A stretch of 64,000 bases of DNA from Chitinophaga sp. sic0106 (GCF_019219075.1 NZ_JAHUWJ010000001.1:248001-312000), one strand, 5' to 3'. Counted from the stretch's first letter, positions 46,425 through 54,600 are shown. Numbers and translations: made by a program. The notes: generated from the sequence alone by a model not told the origin.

Positions 46425-46927
46425 GCTTTCTTTTTATAGATCGGCACGGTGGAACAAGGTTCGCCATACATGATGCTTTTTACTACCGGGCGCAGCAAAC
46501 GGGTGATTTCTGCAAAGGCCACCTCGCTAACACGCTTATCCCCACATCCTTTTATCACAATACGTTTATCGGTAAAGTCCGTCAGGTTAATGGCATTAAG
46601 GTTGCGCAGATACAGGGTGCTGTATATAAACTCGGCATTCCCAAATGCAGCATAGGCAGCTACCGGTTCCAGGTTGGTCATTACTAACATATAGGCCCAC
46701 ATAGGGATCACGGTATCCACGCTACAAACAATTCCCACGTTTTTTCCACGGTACTGTTCCCAGTCGTGCGACTGCAAAGCGGCCCTGAAATCCTTCTCTT
46801 TCAGGATCATTTCCATGAAAAGGAAGGGTTTTAGGTCAAAAATCACAATTTCTCCCTGTGGATAAAACTGTTCCAGGTCTATTGTTTCGATTCCGCTCTG
46901 TGCTACTTTATTTACGATTTCTTCCAT
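46421..46927 (-). CDS. DUF2480 family protein
   Basis: 168 aa from the ATG at 46927. It matches the Bacteroidota DUF2480 family: LEQFYPQGEIVIFDLKPFLFMEMILKEKDFR (partly quoted), VGIVCSVDTVIPMWAYML and VVIKGCGDKRVSE-like RIVIKGCGDKRVSE. Cytoplasmic, no membrane segment. Family function is unknown; genomes often place it near Fe-S assembly genes, but that context is not present here. It ends with a 4-bp overlap of the corA stop. Confidence 0.8.
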   Translation of the reverse strand: MEEIVNKVAQSGIETIDLEQFYPQGEIVIFDLKPFLFMEMILKEKDFRAALQSHDWEQYRGKNVGIVCSVDTVIPMWAYMLVMTNLEPVAAYAAFGNAEFIYSTLYLRNLNAINLTDFTDKRIVIKGCGDKRVSEVAFAEITRLLRPVVKSIMYGEPCSTVPIYKKKA

Positions 46928-46991
46928 TTTTCCGCATTTAGAGTACAAATTTACGAAATAGCGCTCACGTTAATTGTCACCATACCAACAC

Positions 46992-47023
46992 AAAAACGCC
47001 CCCGCTGTTGGCGGAGGCGTTTT
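46992..47023 (-). terminator. Intrinsic terminator of the PpiD-like gene
   Basis: Arms 46993-47005 and 47011-47023 pair over 13 bp, with the single mismatch becoming G-U on the minus strand. A T-tract follows in the minus direction. It lies 28 bp after the stop codon. Confidence 0.75.
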
Positions 47024-47050
47024 CCCTTATGTCAGTTAAAAATGTATCTC

Positions 47051-49156
47051 TTAGAAGAGTTTAGAGCGGGTGTCTTTCACGCTGCTCAGTTTTTTCAGCA
47101 CCATGAACAGTTGGTTATCCAGCATGGAGGTAACGCTCTGTTCATAAGCAGCCTGCAGGGAAGGAATATCCTGAGCTGGCTGGCCGGAAGGCTGGTAGCC
47201 GTCTACTTTGATTACGTATACACCGCTGTTGCCTTCAATTGGAGCAGAAACGGCTTTGGTACCCCAGCTTTTGTTGAAAGCTGCACCAGCTACGCGTGGT
47301 TCGAAACCAAGGGAAGCGATGAATGGAGTAGAGAAGGAAACAGCTTCCGCTTTCAGCACAGGCTGAGAGGAGGCTTTCGCTGCGGCATCCAGGGAAGCAG
47401 GTGTACCCAGTTTGGCAATGATCTGAGCTGCTTTCTTACCTTTTTTCACTTCTGCTTCAACCAGCTGACGTACATCTTCCAGTGGAGCGGTACCTTCAGC
47501 GCGTACAGTTGACAGTACAGCTACTACATATTTATCATCCAGTGTAAACACAGAGCTTACATCGCCTTTATTAGCATCATATGCCCAACGAACCAGTTCG
47601 CGGGACTGACCCAGTCCAGGAATAACGAAGTCCATAGGACGAACGTTGTCGGCAATACGTTTTACCAGTTTACCTTCCTGAATGGTTTTATTGAATGCGG
47701 TGTTGGTACGTGCTTTAGCGGAGAAATCGCTGGCTGCGGAGTACGCAGTGTTATTGGTTTCCTTGCTTGCTTCTACTGGTTTAGCCAGGTAAGCTACTTT
47801 GATAGCAGGACCGATATTTTTCTTTTCTACCACCTGCATAACATGGTAACCGATCTGGGTTTTAATCACCTTAAATTCACCGGTAGGGCCTTCCAGCGCG
47901 AAGTCTTTAAACTCAGCAGGGAATTGGCTGGCGGTAGAAGGAGTCAGTTCATATTCACCATTGTTGGCTTTGCTGCCGTTATCATCAGAGAATTTAGCCA
48001 CCAGCTCAGCGAAAGCTGCACCGCCTTTTACTGCGGCCAGGATGCTGTCTGCACGACCTTTAGCTACTGAATCAGTAACGCCGGCGTTAGGATTCTCAGC
48101 GATGAGGATGTGACGCACTTTCACGCTGTCTGGCATCATCTTACGATCTACCATTTTCGCGAAAGAGATCAGGTGATTATCATAATAAGGGCCGAATACG
48201 CCACCCACTGGCAGATCCACGATAGAATCTTTCATTGGGAATTTTGCTTCGCTCTTAGCGATATAACCATCGAAGAATTTAGAATCGGAGTTACGGTTGA
48301 TGAAACCAGCAATATCTGTGTTGCTGACAGTATCCAGTTCCGTTTTCAGGATCATCAGCTGTTGCAGCGCATTGGCGGTATCAGTACCGGAAGGGATAGC
48401 ATCAAAAGAAACGTATTCCAGTTTGCGGGATTCTTCCACCTGGAACATTTTCTTGTGTTGCTGGATATAGCTGTTCAGTTCTGCATCAGATACAGATACA
48501 GTAGAATCAGAGATAGTAGCGTAAGGAACGTTTACATAAGAGATATTAGCCATCTGGCTGTTATCTTCCTGTTGTTGCTTAGCTAACCAGGTTGGATAAT
48601 ATATACCTTGTCTTACCAGGGTCAGATATTTGCGCTGCAGTTGGTACTGAGCGATCTGTGCCTGCATTTGGTGCAGTGCTTCACGGATCTGTGGGTTAGC
48701 ACTGCCCTGGGAGATAGCTTGCTGCATTTGTGCGCGATCCAGCTGACCATCGCGGCCGAACTGCTGCATTACAATTGGGTTAGGGTTAGCGCCGGTGAAT
48801 TGGTCTACCACTTCAGCATCAGTTACCTGGAGGCCCAGTTTGCTATATTGTCCTTTTAAAATTTCTTCAGTCAGGAATTGGTTCCAAACTTGTTCACGGA
48901 TACGTTGACGATCTTCTTCAGTCAGACTAACGTTGCCCATTTGCTGGCGCACGTTATTTTCATAATCGGAGATCCGACGCTGATAATCAGCATACTGAAG
49001 TTCTTCGCCATTAACTTTACCAACGGACGTGGACCGGCCACCAACGGAATTTCTGCCAAAAAAGGCATCCTGCAACAGGAAACTGACAATCGCCACGCAG
49101 ATCACCACGATGATAACTACGGCATACTTGTCCCTGATTTTCTGAATTACTGACAT
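47051..49156 (-). CDS. Periplasmic peptidylprolyl isomerase, SurA/PpiD type
   Basis: 701 aa. A single N-terminal membrane helix (YAVVIIVVICVAIVSFLL, residues about 11-28) anchors it in the inner membrane, as in PpiD. A SurA_N-like helical region follows (residues about 40-240), then a PpiC parvulin domain starting at VKVRHILIAENPN near residue 345 and ending with GYHVMQVVEKK near 440. The long C-terminal part may hold a second degenerate parvulin domain. It helps outer membrane protein folding. A well-formed promoter lies upstream. Confidence 0.9.
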   Translation of the reverse strand: MSVIQKIRDKYAVVIIVVICVAIVSFLLQDAFFGRNSVGGRSTSVGKVNGEELQYADYQRRISDYENNVRQQMGNVSLTEEDRQRIREQVWNQFLTEEILKGQYSKLGLQVTDAEVVDQFTGANPNPIVMQQFGRDGQLDRAQMQQAISQGSANPQIREALHQMQAQIAQYQLQRKYLTLVRQGIYYPTWLAKQQQEDNSQMANISYVNVPYATISDSTVSVSDAELNSYIQQHKKMFQVEESRKLEYVSFDAIPSGTDTANALQQLMILKTELDTVSNTDIAGFINRNSDSKFFDGYIAKSEAKFPMKDSIVDLPVGGVFGPYYDNHLISFAKMVDRKMMPDSVKVRHILIAENPNAGVTDSVAKGRADSILAAVKGGAAFAELVAKFSDDNGSKANNGEYELTPSTASQFPAEFKDFALEGPTGEFKVIKTQIGYHVMQVVEKKNIGPAIKVAYLAKPVEASKETNNTAYSAASDFSAKARTNTAFNKTIQEGKLVKRIADNVRPMDFVIPGLGQSRELVRWAYDANKGDVSSVFTLDDKYVVAVLSTVRAEGTAPLEDVRQLVEAEVKKGKKAAQIIAKLGTPASLDAAAKASSQPVLKAEAVSFSTPFIASLGFEPRVAGAAFNKSWGTKAVSAPIEGNSGVYVIKVDGYQPSGQPAQDIPSLQAAYEQSVTSMLDNQLFMVLKKLSSVKDTRSKLF

Positions 49157-49186
49157 ATATTATATAGTCTACATTTTTAAGGAAAG

Positions 49187-49218
49187 CAAAAATAGAATAA
49201 AATAGTTGTAACTGCAAA
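49187..49218 (-). promoter_or_regulatory. Promoter of the PpiD-like gene (TTTG-N20-TATTTTTG)
   Basis: On the minus strand TTTG (49218-49215) and TATTTTTG (49194-49187) are separated by exactly 20 bp, matching the Bacteroidota housekeeping promoter. The expected leader is about 25-30 nt. Confidence 0.75.
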
Positions 49219-49730
49219 AGAGTATTTTTTATGTTGAAACGCAATACAGCAAAGGATTTGAGCTACTTATAACACTTTTATGTACTGCTATTCATTAACA
49301 GGTTTTCCACAATAAAGCACATTTTGGCGGCCCTGTTTTCTGAAGTGGTGAAATACTTTGATAAGCACGCTGGGCGCTATATTTTTGCAGCAGCAGACTT
49401 CCAAAAGGGTCGTCGGCTTATTCACAAATGTGAAAAAGTGGAAAAATGCAATCCACATGATTTTGTGAATAAAATAGGATAGAACAGCTTGTTGTTTACT
49501 TTTGGAGGTTTTTCATTCCCGCGTGTTTTTTTTCCACAATTGATGTGTAAAAACCCCTGTAAAACCCAAAATTTGGTGGGAAAAGGTGCCTTTGTCCACA
49601 GGTAAAACTAATTTTGTTTTTATGCCGAAAGTTTCCCTTGGTTTTTAAAAATGTGGATTGTGGATTGTTAACGTCATCTTTTAACAATTTCCTAATAGGG
49701 TGTATAGAGAAAAGATTTACACGGCGGAGG

Positions 49731-49806
49731 TTATCCACGTATGTGGATGAAAGTAACAGAATTCAGTAGTAGCGCGGAAAGAGGGTGTTAATTTTGATGT
49801 GGATAA
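49731..49806. promoter_or_regulatory. DnaA-box cluster upstream of nadA
   Basis: TTATCCACG (49731-49739) faces TGTGGATGA (49742-49750), and a consensus box TGTGGATAA (TTATCCACA on the minus strand) lies at 49798-49806. Confidence 0.55.
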
Positions 49807-49828
49807 TGAAGGCAAAAGGAATAACAAC

Positions 49829-49836
49829 TACATTTG
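49829..49836 (+). promoter_or_regulatory. Possible -7 element of nadA
   Basis: TACATTTG matches TAnnTTTG 89 bp before the nadA ATG. No matching -33 element was found. Confidence 0.4.
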
Positions 49837-49924
49837 TATCAAGGCTAAAAATTTAATTTCCACATATCCACAGCCCTAATAGTAGTGGGCTTTTCTTTTT
49901 AAATATTTAAATAGATATATAGTC

Positions 49925-50932
49925 ATGATTATAGATTTTGCCACCGCAAAAAAAAATTTGCAACACAACGGATTTTTGGATATACCGGTGGACCCATCTC
50001 TGGATTTGTTTGCAGCGATCGAAGATTTGAAAAAACGCAAAAATGCCATCATCCTGGCGCACTACTACCAGGAGCCGGATATCCAGGATATTGCGGATTA
50101 CATTGGGGACAGTCTGGGCCTGGCTCAGGCGGCAGCAAAAACTGATGCGGACATAATCGTGTTTGCCGGGGTACATTTCATGGCGGAGACTGCAAAAATT
50201 CTCAGTCCACAGAAAAAAGTCCTGTTACCTGATCTGAAGGCGGGATGTTCACTGGCGGACAGTGCACCACCAGAGCTGTTTAAGAAGTTTCGCGATAAAT
50301 ACCCGGATCACATTGTGATTTCCTATGTGAACTGTTCTGCAGGTATGAAAGCGCTCAGCGATATCATCTGCACCTCGTCTAATGCCGAAAAAATCATCGA
50401 AAGCGTCCCCAAGGACCAGCCGATCATTTTTGCCCCCGACAGGAATTTAGGGGCTTATTTGGTCAAAAAAACGGGTAGAGAGATGGTTTTGTGGAACGGT
50501 GCCTGCATGGTACACGAGATCTTCTCCCTGGAAAAAATCATGAAATTGAAGGTTCGTCACCCGAAAGCCAAGATAGTGGCGCATCCGGAGTGTGAACCAG
50601 CTGTATTGGAGGTTGCGGATTACGTTGGGTCTACTACAGGGATACTGAAATTCACACAAAAGGACGATGCCCAGGAATATATCGTGGTTACAGAAACCGG
50701 TATTCTCCATCAGATGCAAAAAGACAATCCAGGCAAAACTTTTATTCCGGCTCCGCCAAACAATGCTTGTGCTTGTAACGATTGTCCGCATATGAAATTA
50801 AACACATTAGAAAAACTCTACTTGTGTATGGAATATGAAACCCCGGAAATCACCATGGATGAAAATTTACGGAAGGCTGCTTTAAAACCGATTGAGCGTA
50901 TGCTGGAGATAAGTGCGGCTGCCGGTTTATAA
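49925..50932 (+). CDS. nadA: Quinolinate synthase
   Basis: 335 aa. It condenses iminoaspartate with dihydroxyacetone phosphate to quinolinate for de novo NAD synthesis, using a 4Fe-4S cluster. The three cluster cysteines are at C108 (LKAGCSLAD), C194 (NGACMVHE) and C287 (CNDCPHM). Substrate motifs are [19 protein letters not shown] and [13 protein letters not shown]. No nadB or nadC lies adjacent. The gene sits between two DnaA-box-rich AT-rich gaps and is followed by an intrinsic terminator. Confidence 0.96.
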   Translation: MIIDFATAKKNLQHNGFLDIPVDPSLDLFAAIEDLKKRKNAIILAHYYQEPDIQDIADYIGDSLGLAQAAAKTDADIIVFAGVHFMAETAKILSPQKKVLLPDLKAGCSLADSAPPELFKKFRDKYPDHIVISYVNCSAGMKALSDIICTSSNAEKIIESVPKDQPIIFAPDRNLGAYLVKKTGREMVLWNGACMVHEIFSLEKIMKLKVRHPKAKIVAHPECEPAVLEVADYVGSTTGILKFTQKDDAQEYIVVTETGILHQMQKDNPGKTFIPAPPNNACACNDCPHMKLNTLEKLYLCMEYETPEITMDENLRKAALKPIERMLEISAAAGL

Positions 50933-50937
50933 TAGAG

Positions 50938-50955
50938 TTATCAACATTATTCACA
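50938..50955 (+). promoter_or_regulatory. Two DnaA-box-like sites after nadA
   Basis: TTATCAACA (50938-50946) and TTATTCACA (50947-50955) lie directly adjacent, each one mismatch from TTATCCACA. Confidence 0.4.
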
Positions 50956-50960
50956 TTTTT

Positions 50961-50998
50961 AAAACCCGTGTAATCACATTACACGGGTTTTCTTTTTT
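50961..50998 (+). terminator. Intrinsic terminator of nadA
   Basis: Perfect 14-bp arms 50961-50974 and 50978-50991 with loop CAC, followed by CTTTTTTG. Confidence 0.85.
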
Positions 50999-51422
50999 GT
51001 ACGAAAAAAATATTAATTATCAATAAGTTAGAAAGGCCATTGTATAAATTTCTTCTTTTTCTTTCCCCAGTGATTTCACAGGTTAACCCGAATCTGCACA
51101 TACTTTTACACAAGCGATGTTAAAAAATGAAACGAAACTCAAAAATGAGTGCCGTGAGAATTTAATATTCAAAATCGATCAAGGCTTACCGCAGAAAATA
51201 ATTTTTTATTCAATTCTCACAGCGTGATTTGTGTCGTGAGAATCCAATTTTCATAATGATTTTAGATACTGGACAAAGAGAATTCATTGTCGCACTGTAA
51301 AGAAGATTTCCTGGGAGTCGCCTGAGAATTGCATGTATATTCAGTTTACGCCATACCCCTCAAGGATTTTTCCGGAACTGTATCCTAGGGCCTTTCAATT
51401 CAATTTTCTGTTATTAACGCAG

Positions 51423-51441
51423 TTATCCACAGTTATCAACA
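51423..51441 (+). promoter_or_regulatory. DnaA box pair
   Basis: TTATCCACA (51423-51431) is a perfect consensus DnaA box. TTATCAACA (51433-51441) follows in the same orientation, one base later and with one mismatch. Confidence 0.65.
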
Positions 51442-51772
51442 GTCATTACTTTTTAACTCATTTTCAGAGAAAAATTTGAAAATGAAGGCGCTGAGAATTA
51501 AAAATATTTTTTGTAGCTGGCATACCCTCAGTATTATTTTATATACGCAATTCTCAGAAGGAGGGTAATGCATTGAGAATTAGATATTTGTAAATTATTT
51601 AGGGTGTGTTTCCGGATAAATATTTATGAGAGTGTAAAGGGCTTCTAAATGAATGCGTTCTGAGTGAAATATTTCAAAAATTCCTTTGGTTACCCCATGT
51701 TTTTATATTCTGCACGAATGTCAAGCTATGTTTTTCTGATTTCAATAATAATATTACATCAGAGCGGCAGCT

Positions 51773-51794
51773 TTATCCACATTTTTGTGAATAA
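51773..51794. promoter_or_regulatory. Facing DnaA box pair
   Basis: TTATCCACA (51773-51781, perfect) faces TGTGAATAA (51786-51794), separated by 4 bp. Confidence 0.65.
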
Positions 51795-51981
51795 GTGCTG
51801 TATTTCCAAAATTTTTTTGCTTTTACGCTGATTTTAAAAAAGAGGGGCTTGAGAATTTAATGAATTCCTTAATCGCGGCATATCCCAATGTTTTTTGTGA
51901 ATTTTTAAATGTCGCGGCTATAGTAAGGGGCTGAGAATGTATTCTGTTCCGGGGAGTGGGCAGGTGATTTTTTTTCGTGCA

Positions 51982-52012
51982 ATTCTCAGCGCGCTGGTAA
52001 GGCGCTGAGAAT
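51982..52012. repeat. Inverted TGAGAAT pair with 11-bp perfect arms
   Basis: Arms 51982-51992 (ATTCTCAGCGC) and 52002-52012 (GCGCTGAGAAT) are perfectly complementary with a 9-nt loop. Confidence 0.8.
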
Positions 52013-52058
52013 CCGATATTTTTTTCTGCTTAGCATCGTGTTGGAACCAGTCTAATTT

Positions 52059-52101
52059 TATCTCATTCTCAGCGGCCTGTGAGCAGGCTGAGAATGAGAT
52101 A
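52059..52101. repeat. Inverted TGAGAAT pair with 15-bp perfect arms
   Basis: Arms 52059-52073 and 52087-52101 pair over 15 bp with a 13-nt loop. The arm flanks differ from the 51982 pair but remain complementary, so the pairing itself is kept. Confidence 0.8.
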
Positions 52102-52375
52102 TTTGGTCCGATGCCGGTGTATGGACAATCTGTTATTTTCTAAAGGCGTTGGCTTCGTCCTGAGGTTCTTATTTTTAATGTTTTCCTTTGGTTACCCTGT
52201 GGAGATGCAGTTGACGCTATGGAGAATTGATTAGGAAAGGCCTGAGAATTGAATGGAATAGAAAGTCCCGGTATATGGGAGGGGGGCAGTGCCAGAATTA
52301 ATTCTGGTAGCAATATTTTTTATTTTTCGTTGCTCAAGATGTATGATGAGGCGTTATTGGGGGATAAAATACTGG

Positions 52376-53000
52376 TTGGGTGCTTAAAAAAATTTTTTTT
52401 GATTTTTTTGTTGCTGAAATGTGGAAAAAGGTCCAATTTTTCTTAAATTTTTTTTCTCCGTTATTAATAATTCCAAAATTCAAGGAATTTCTTTCTTTTT
52501 GACAGGTTTTTGCACAAAAAGTGTGGACAATGGACTGATTTTTAATAAAATTTCTGAAAAATCAGCGGGATTCTTCACAATTGTTGATAATTGTGTTGAT
52601 TTTTGAAATTTTTTTTCCCTTTTTCTAGAATTTCAATTCTTTCTGCGGTAGTTTTCCCCATTTTGACGTGTGTGGGAATTATTTTTGAGAAAAATTGACA
52701 GTTTTGCAGGCACAAATGTCAATAAATTCCTTTTTTTTTATTTTTTTCACGAGATTTTGCTACCAATTGTGGATTTCAGCTCAATAATTTCAAATTTTTT
52801 TTCTTTTTTCCTTCTAGCAGGGCACTTGTTCACAATTAGTTGAGAATATTTATACCCCAACCAGGATTACACATAAAAACCTGCAGAAATTCAGCATCTT
52901 ATCAACATTTATTCTCAAATTTTTCAAAATTTTTTCTCCAAGCGTGTGAATAAGCTGGTTATTCTGTGGTTAACCTGATTTTCAAATTTTTTTTTAGGGA
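52376..53000. other. T-rich, strand-asymmetric block (possible unwinding element)
   Basis: Long T-runs dominate the plus strand. The 12-mer AAATTTTTTTTC occurs at 52445-52456, 52606-52617 and 52792-52803. A small dyad CACAATT/AATTGTG lies at 52576-52595. TTATCAACA occurs at 52899-52907. No coding potential is seen. An easily melted element beside the DnaA boxes is the inferred role. Confidence 0.4.
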
Positions 53001-53101
53001 GATGAAATGTAAATGACCGGAAAAATTATTAGCTATAGGAGAAATGGGGTAGAAATAAAGGAGAAACTGACAACTTTAGGGTAGAAAAAAAGGTAGAGGA
53101 T

Positions 53102-53338
53102 TTATATTTCCTCTACCCAAATATGATCTGCTTCTGTTTTTCGGAGCGATAAATTGTAACCAGCTACCATGATTGAAATTGGATCTCCGAGTGGCGCAAC
53201 CTTCTCAATTTTTACTGTTTCACCGGGTACGCAACCCATTTCCATCAGTTTGATATGAAGATCGTCTTTTTCAAATTCTATTATCACTGCACTTTTACCT
53301 GTAGCAAGTGAGGACAATTTAATAATGGCATTTTTCAT
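53102..53338 (-). CDS. FeoA domain protein
   Basis: 78 aa, one SH3-like FeoA domain: LMEMGCVPGETVKIEKVAPLGDP (quoted in part: MEMGCVPGE) and a C-terminal SLRKTEADHIWVE. FeoA proteins assist the FeoB ferrous iron transporter; no feoB is adjacent here, so the protein may act with a distant feoB or be an independent FeoA-domain protein. A good promoter lies upstream, and the gene is divergent from ybeY. It forms the right border of the non-coding region. Confidence 0.87.
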   Translation of the reverse strand: MKNAIIKLSSLATGKSAVIIEFEKDDLHIKLMEMGCVPGETVKIEKVAPLGDPISIMVAGYNLSLRKTEADHIWVEEI

Positions 53339-53403
53339 TATCTGACAATTGGTCCGTTTATATTATGATTGAGCATGGGGAATTATTCACAAGGACTACA
53401 GGA

Positions 53404-53434
53404 CAAAGTTAGCCCTGAACCTGCAATATGCAAA
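53404..53434 (-). promoter_or_regulatory. Promoter of feoA-like gene (TTTG-N19-TAACTTTG)
   Basis: On the minus strand TTTG (53434-53431) and TAACTTTG (53411-53404) are separated by 19 bp, matching the Bacteroidota consensus, with a leader of about 60 nt. Confidence 0.75.
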
Positions 53435-53493
53435 AAGAAACATTCCCAGTTGCGATTTTCATTTTACTTTTACATCAATTTTAACAGTGGGTT

Positions 53494-53922
53494 ATGGCAA
53501 TACAATTTACAGCACACGAAGTGAAGCTTGGACTAAAAAACAGGACTAAACTAAAAGCATTTCTAAAAGATCTGTTCAAGAGGGAAGGTCAGGGACTCAA
53601 CGGCTTGCACTATATCTTCTGCAGCGACGATTATTTACTGGAAATTAATAAGCAATTCCTCAATCATGATACCTATACAGACATCGTGACTTTTGAAATG
53701 TCGGAAGATCCAGCTGTAACAGAAGGTGAAATCTATGTTAGCATCGACAGGGTAGTGGATAATGCTGCTAAGTTTGGTGTAACGGAAGAACATGAGCTGC
53801 ACAGGGTGATTTTGCATGGAGCCTTGCATCTTTGTGGATACAAGGATAAAACTAAGAAAGAAGAGCAGTTAATGAGAGATAAGGAGGAGGAGAATCTGAA
53901 ATTATATTTTACTGAGAAGTAG
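53494..53922 (+). CDS. ybeY: Endoribonuclease YbeY
   Basis: 142 aa. It acts in 16S rRNA 3'-end maturation and ribosome quality control as a Zn-dependent RNase. The metal motif reads HGALHLCGYKD: H108 and H112 are kept, but the third position (118) is Asp where the canonical HGxLHLxGYDH has His. Asp can bind zinc, and I believe this is common in Bacteroidota YbeY. The substrate region NxxFLxxDxxTDVLSF is present as NKQFLNHDTYTDIVTFEM. Two parS-like sites follow within 70 bp of the stop. Confidence 0.93.
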   Translation: MAIQFTAHEVKLGLKNRTKLKAFLKDLFKREGQGLNGLHYIFCSDDYLLEINKQFLNHDTYTDIVTFEMSEDPAVTEGEIYVSIDRVVDNAAKFGVTEEHELHRVILHGALHLCGYKDKTKKEEQLMRDKEEENLKLYFTEK

Positions 53923-53936
53923 ATAAAGGAATTTGA

Positions 53937-53952
53937 TGTTCCACGTGGAACA
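53937..53952. promoter_or_regulatory. parS site 1
   Basis: TGTTCCACGTGGAACA is a perfect 16-bp palindrome identical to the established chromosomal ParB-binding consensus variant. Confidence 0.85.
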
Positions 53953-53975
53953 TTCTGGCGTTTTTAAAACCCGAA

Positions 53976-53991
53976 TGTTTCACGTGGAACA
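53976..53991. promoter_or_regulatory. parS site 2
   Basis: TGTTTCACGTGGAACA, one base from site 1, starts 39 bp after it. Confidence 0.8.
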
Positions 53992-54270
53992 TTTTTTATT
54001 AGGGTTTTGTAAAGGGTGACCTAGGTTTCATTGGCAAACAAGGTGCTCAAAGGATTAACACCAACAGCTTCCCGGGATAGGGGGACTATTTTGGTTGGAG
54101 AAGAAATAGTAGTCTGTAAAACGAATGGATGCTTGCCTATGTATTGCGATATATTCAAACCTATTTATTCCTGGAATCACCAGGGTAATTTATGCAGTAT
54201 CAAACCTATCTATACCCAGAGATACTGTCCGAATACCAGGACTTCAAATTGGATCTAAGGCACTGTTAGG

Positions 54271-54600
54271 AATTTACCCAAGCTCGAACCTAACTATTTA
54301 ACAGGTGCTGCCCAACCAAATTTATTTTTATATCGCCGCCAGGAACTCATGCAAGTTTGAACCTATTTATTTACAAGGTGGAGCCCAACCGAAATTATAT
54401 TTAAACCGCTGCCAGAAACCCATGCAAGATTGAATCTATTTATTTAAGAGATGCAGCCCAACAGAATTTAAATCTAAAGCACTGCCAATATCTCCTGCAA
54501 GATTTTGAAGTAACTACCCAACCGTATTTAGATCAATAGCGCTGTCAGGAATTCACGCAATTTTGAACCTATTCAATAAAGCTGCCAGGTGACCTACCCT
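54271..54600. repeat. Diverged 73-bp tandem repeat
   Basis: The anchor CCCAAC recurs at 54311, 54384, 54457 and 54517 (spacing 73, 73, 60). The anchor GAAYCTA or a variant recurs at 54286, 54359, 54432, 54507 and 54565. A typical unit runs CCAGRAACYCATGCAAG, TTGAAYCTATTTATTTA, then GCCCAACN and a T/A-rich tail ending in CGCTG. Older, more diverged copies appear near 54157, 54202 and 54673. The period is not a multiple of three. Confidence 0.75.

Larger units (their letters stand above)
49157..49924. other. AT-rich intergenic region with DnaA-box-like sites upstream of nadA
   Basis: 768 bp without a credible gene. It holds a perfect DnaA box on the minus strand (49798-49806), a facing pair TTATCCACG/TGTGGATGA (49731-49739, 49742-49750), near-boxes TTATTCACA (49418-49426) and TGTGAATAA (49464-49472), ATATCCACA (49864-49872) and further one-mismatch copies. 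The ppiD-like promoter is at its left end and the nadA -7 element at its right end. It may be part of the origin region. Confidence 0.55.
51155..52249. repeat. TGAGAAT iteron-like array with fixed spacing
   Basis: Direct copies start at 51155, 51237, 51323, 51492, 51574, 51850, 51932, 52006, 52089 and 52243. Inverted copies (ATTCTCA) start at 51213, 51550, 51982 and 52065. Each inverted copy is followed by a direct copy after exactly 17 bp. Direct copies preceding those pairs lie 82, 82 and 83 bp upstream (51155/51237, 51492/51574, 52006/52089), and 51850/51932 is also 82 bp apart. The preferred left flank is GGC(G/C)C. Two more copies lie at 52841-52847 (+) and 52911-52917 (-). Confidence 0.85.
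50933..53101. other. Candidate chromosomal origin region (oriC)
   Basis: 2169 bp with no credible gene, much more AT-rich than the flanks. It contains consensus DnaA boxes (51423-51431, 51773-51781) with near-boxes, 16 copies of TGAGAAT with fixed spacing, a 15-bp direct repeat, T-rich tracts from 52376 onward, and lies 0.8-2.7 kb from three parS sites. No dnaA or dnaN is in the window, which does not exclude an origin in this phylum. Origin function is inferred from composition and motifs only. Confidence 0.6.

Noticed and set aside
48092..48098. TGAGAAT match inside the PpiD-like gene
   Set aside because: Isolated copy in coding sequence, without partner at 17 or 82 bp; chance match.
51155..52249. 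CRISPR array
   Set aside because: The repeated unit is only 7-12 bp, occurs in both orientations, and has no constant-length repeat/spacer pattern or cas genes.
52249..52606. Short ORFs in the T-rich block (61-65 aa)
   Set aside because: Phe/Lys/Ile-rich translations caused by poly-T tracts, with no credible start region.
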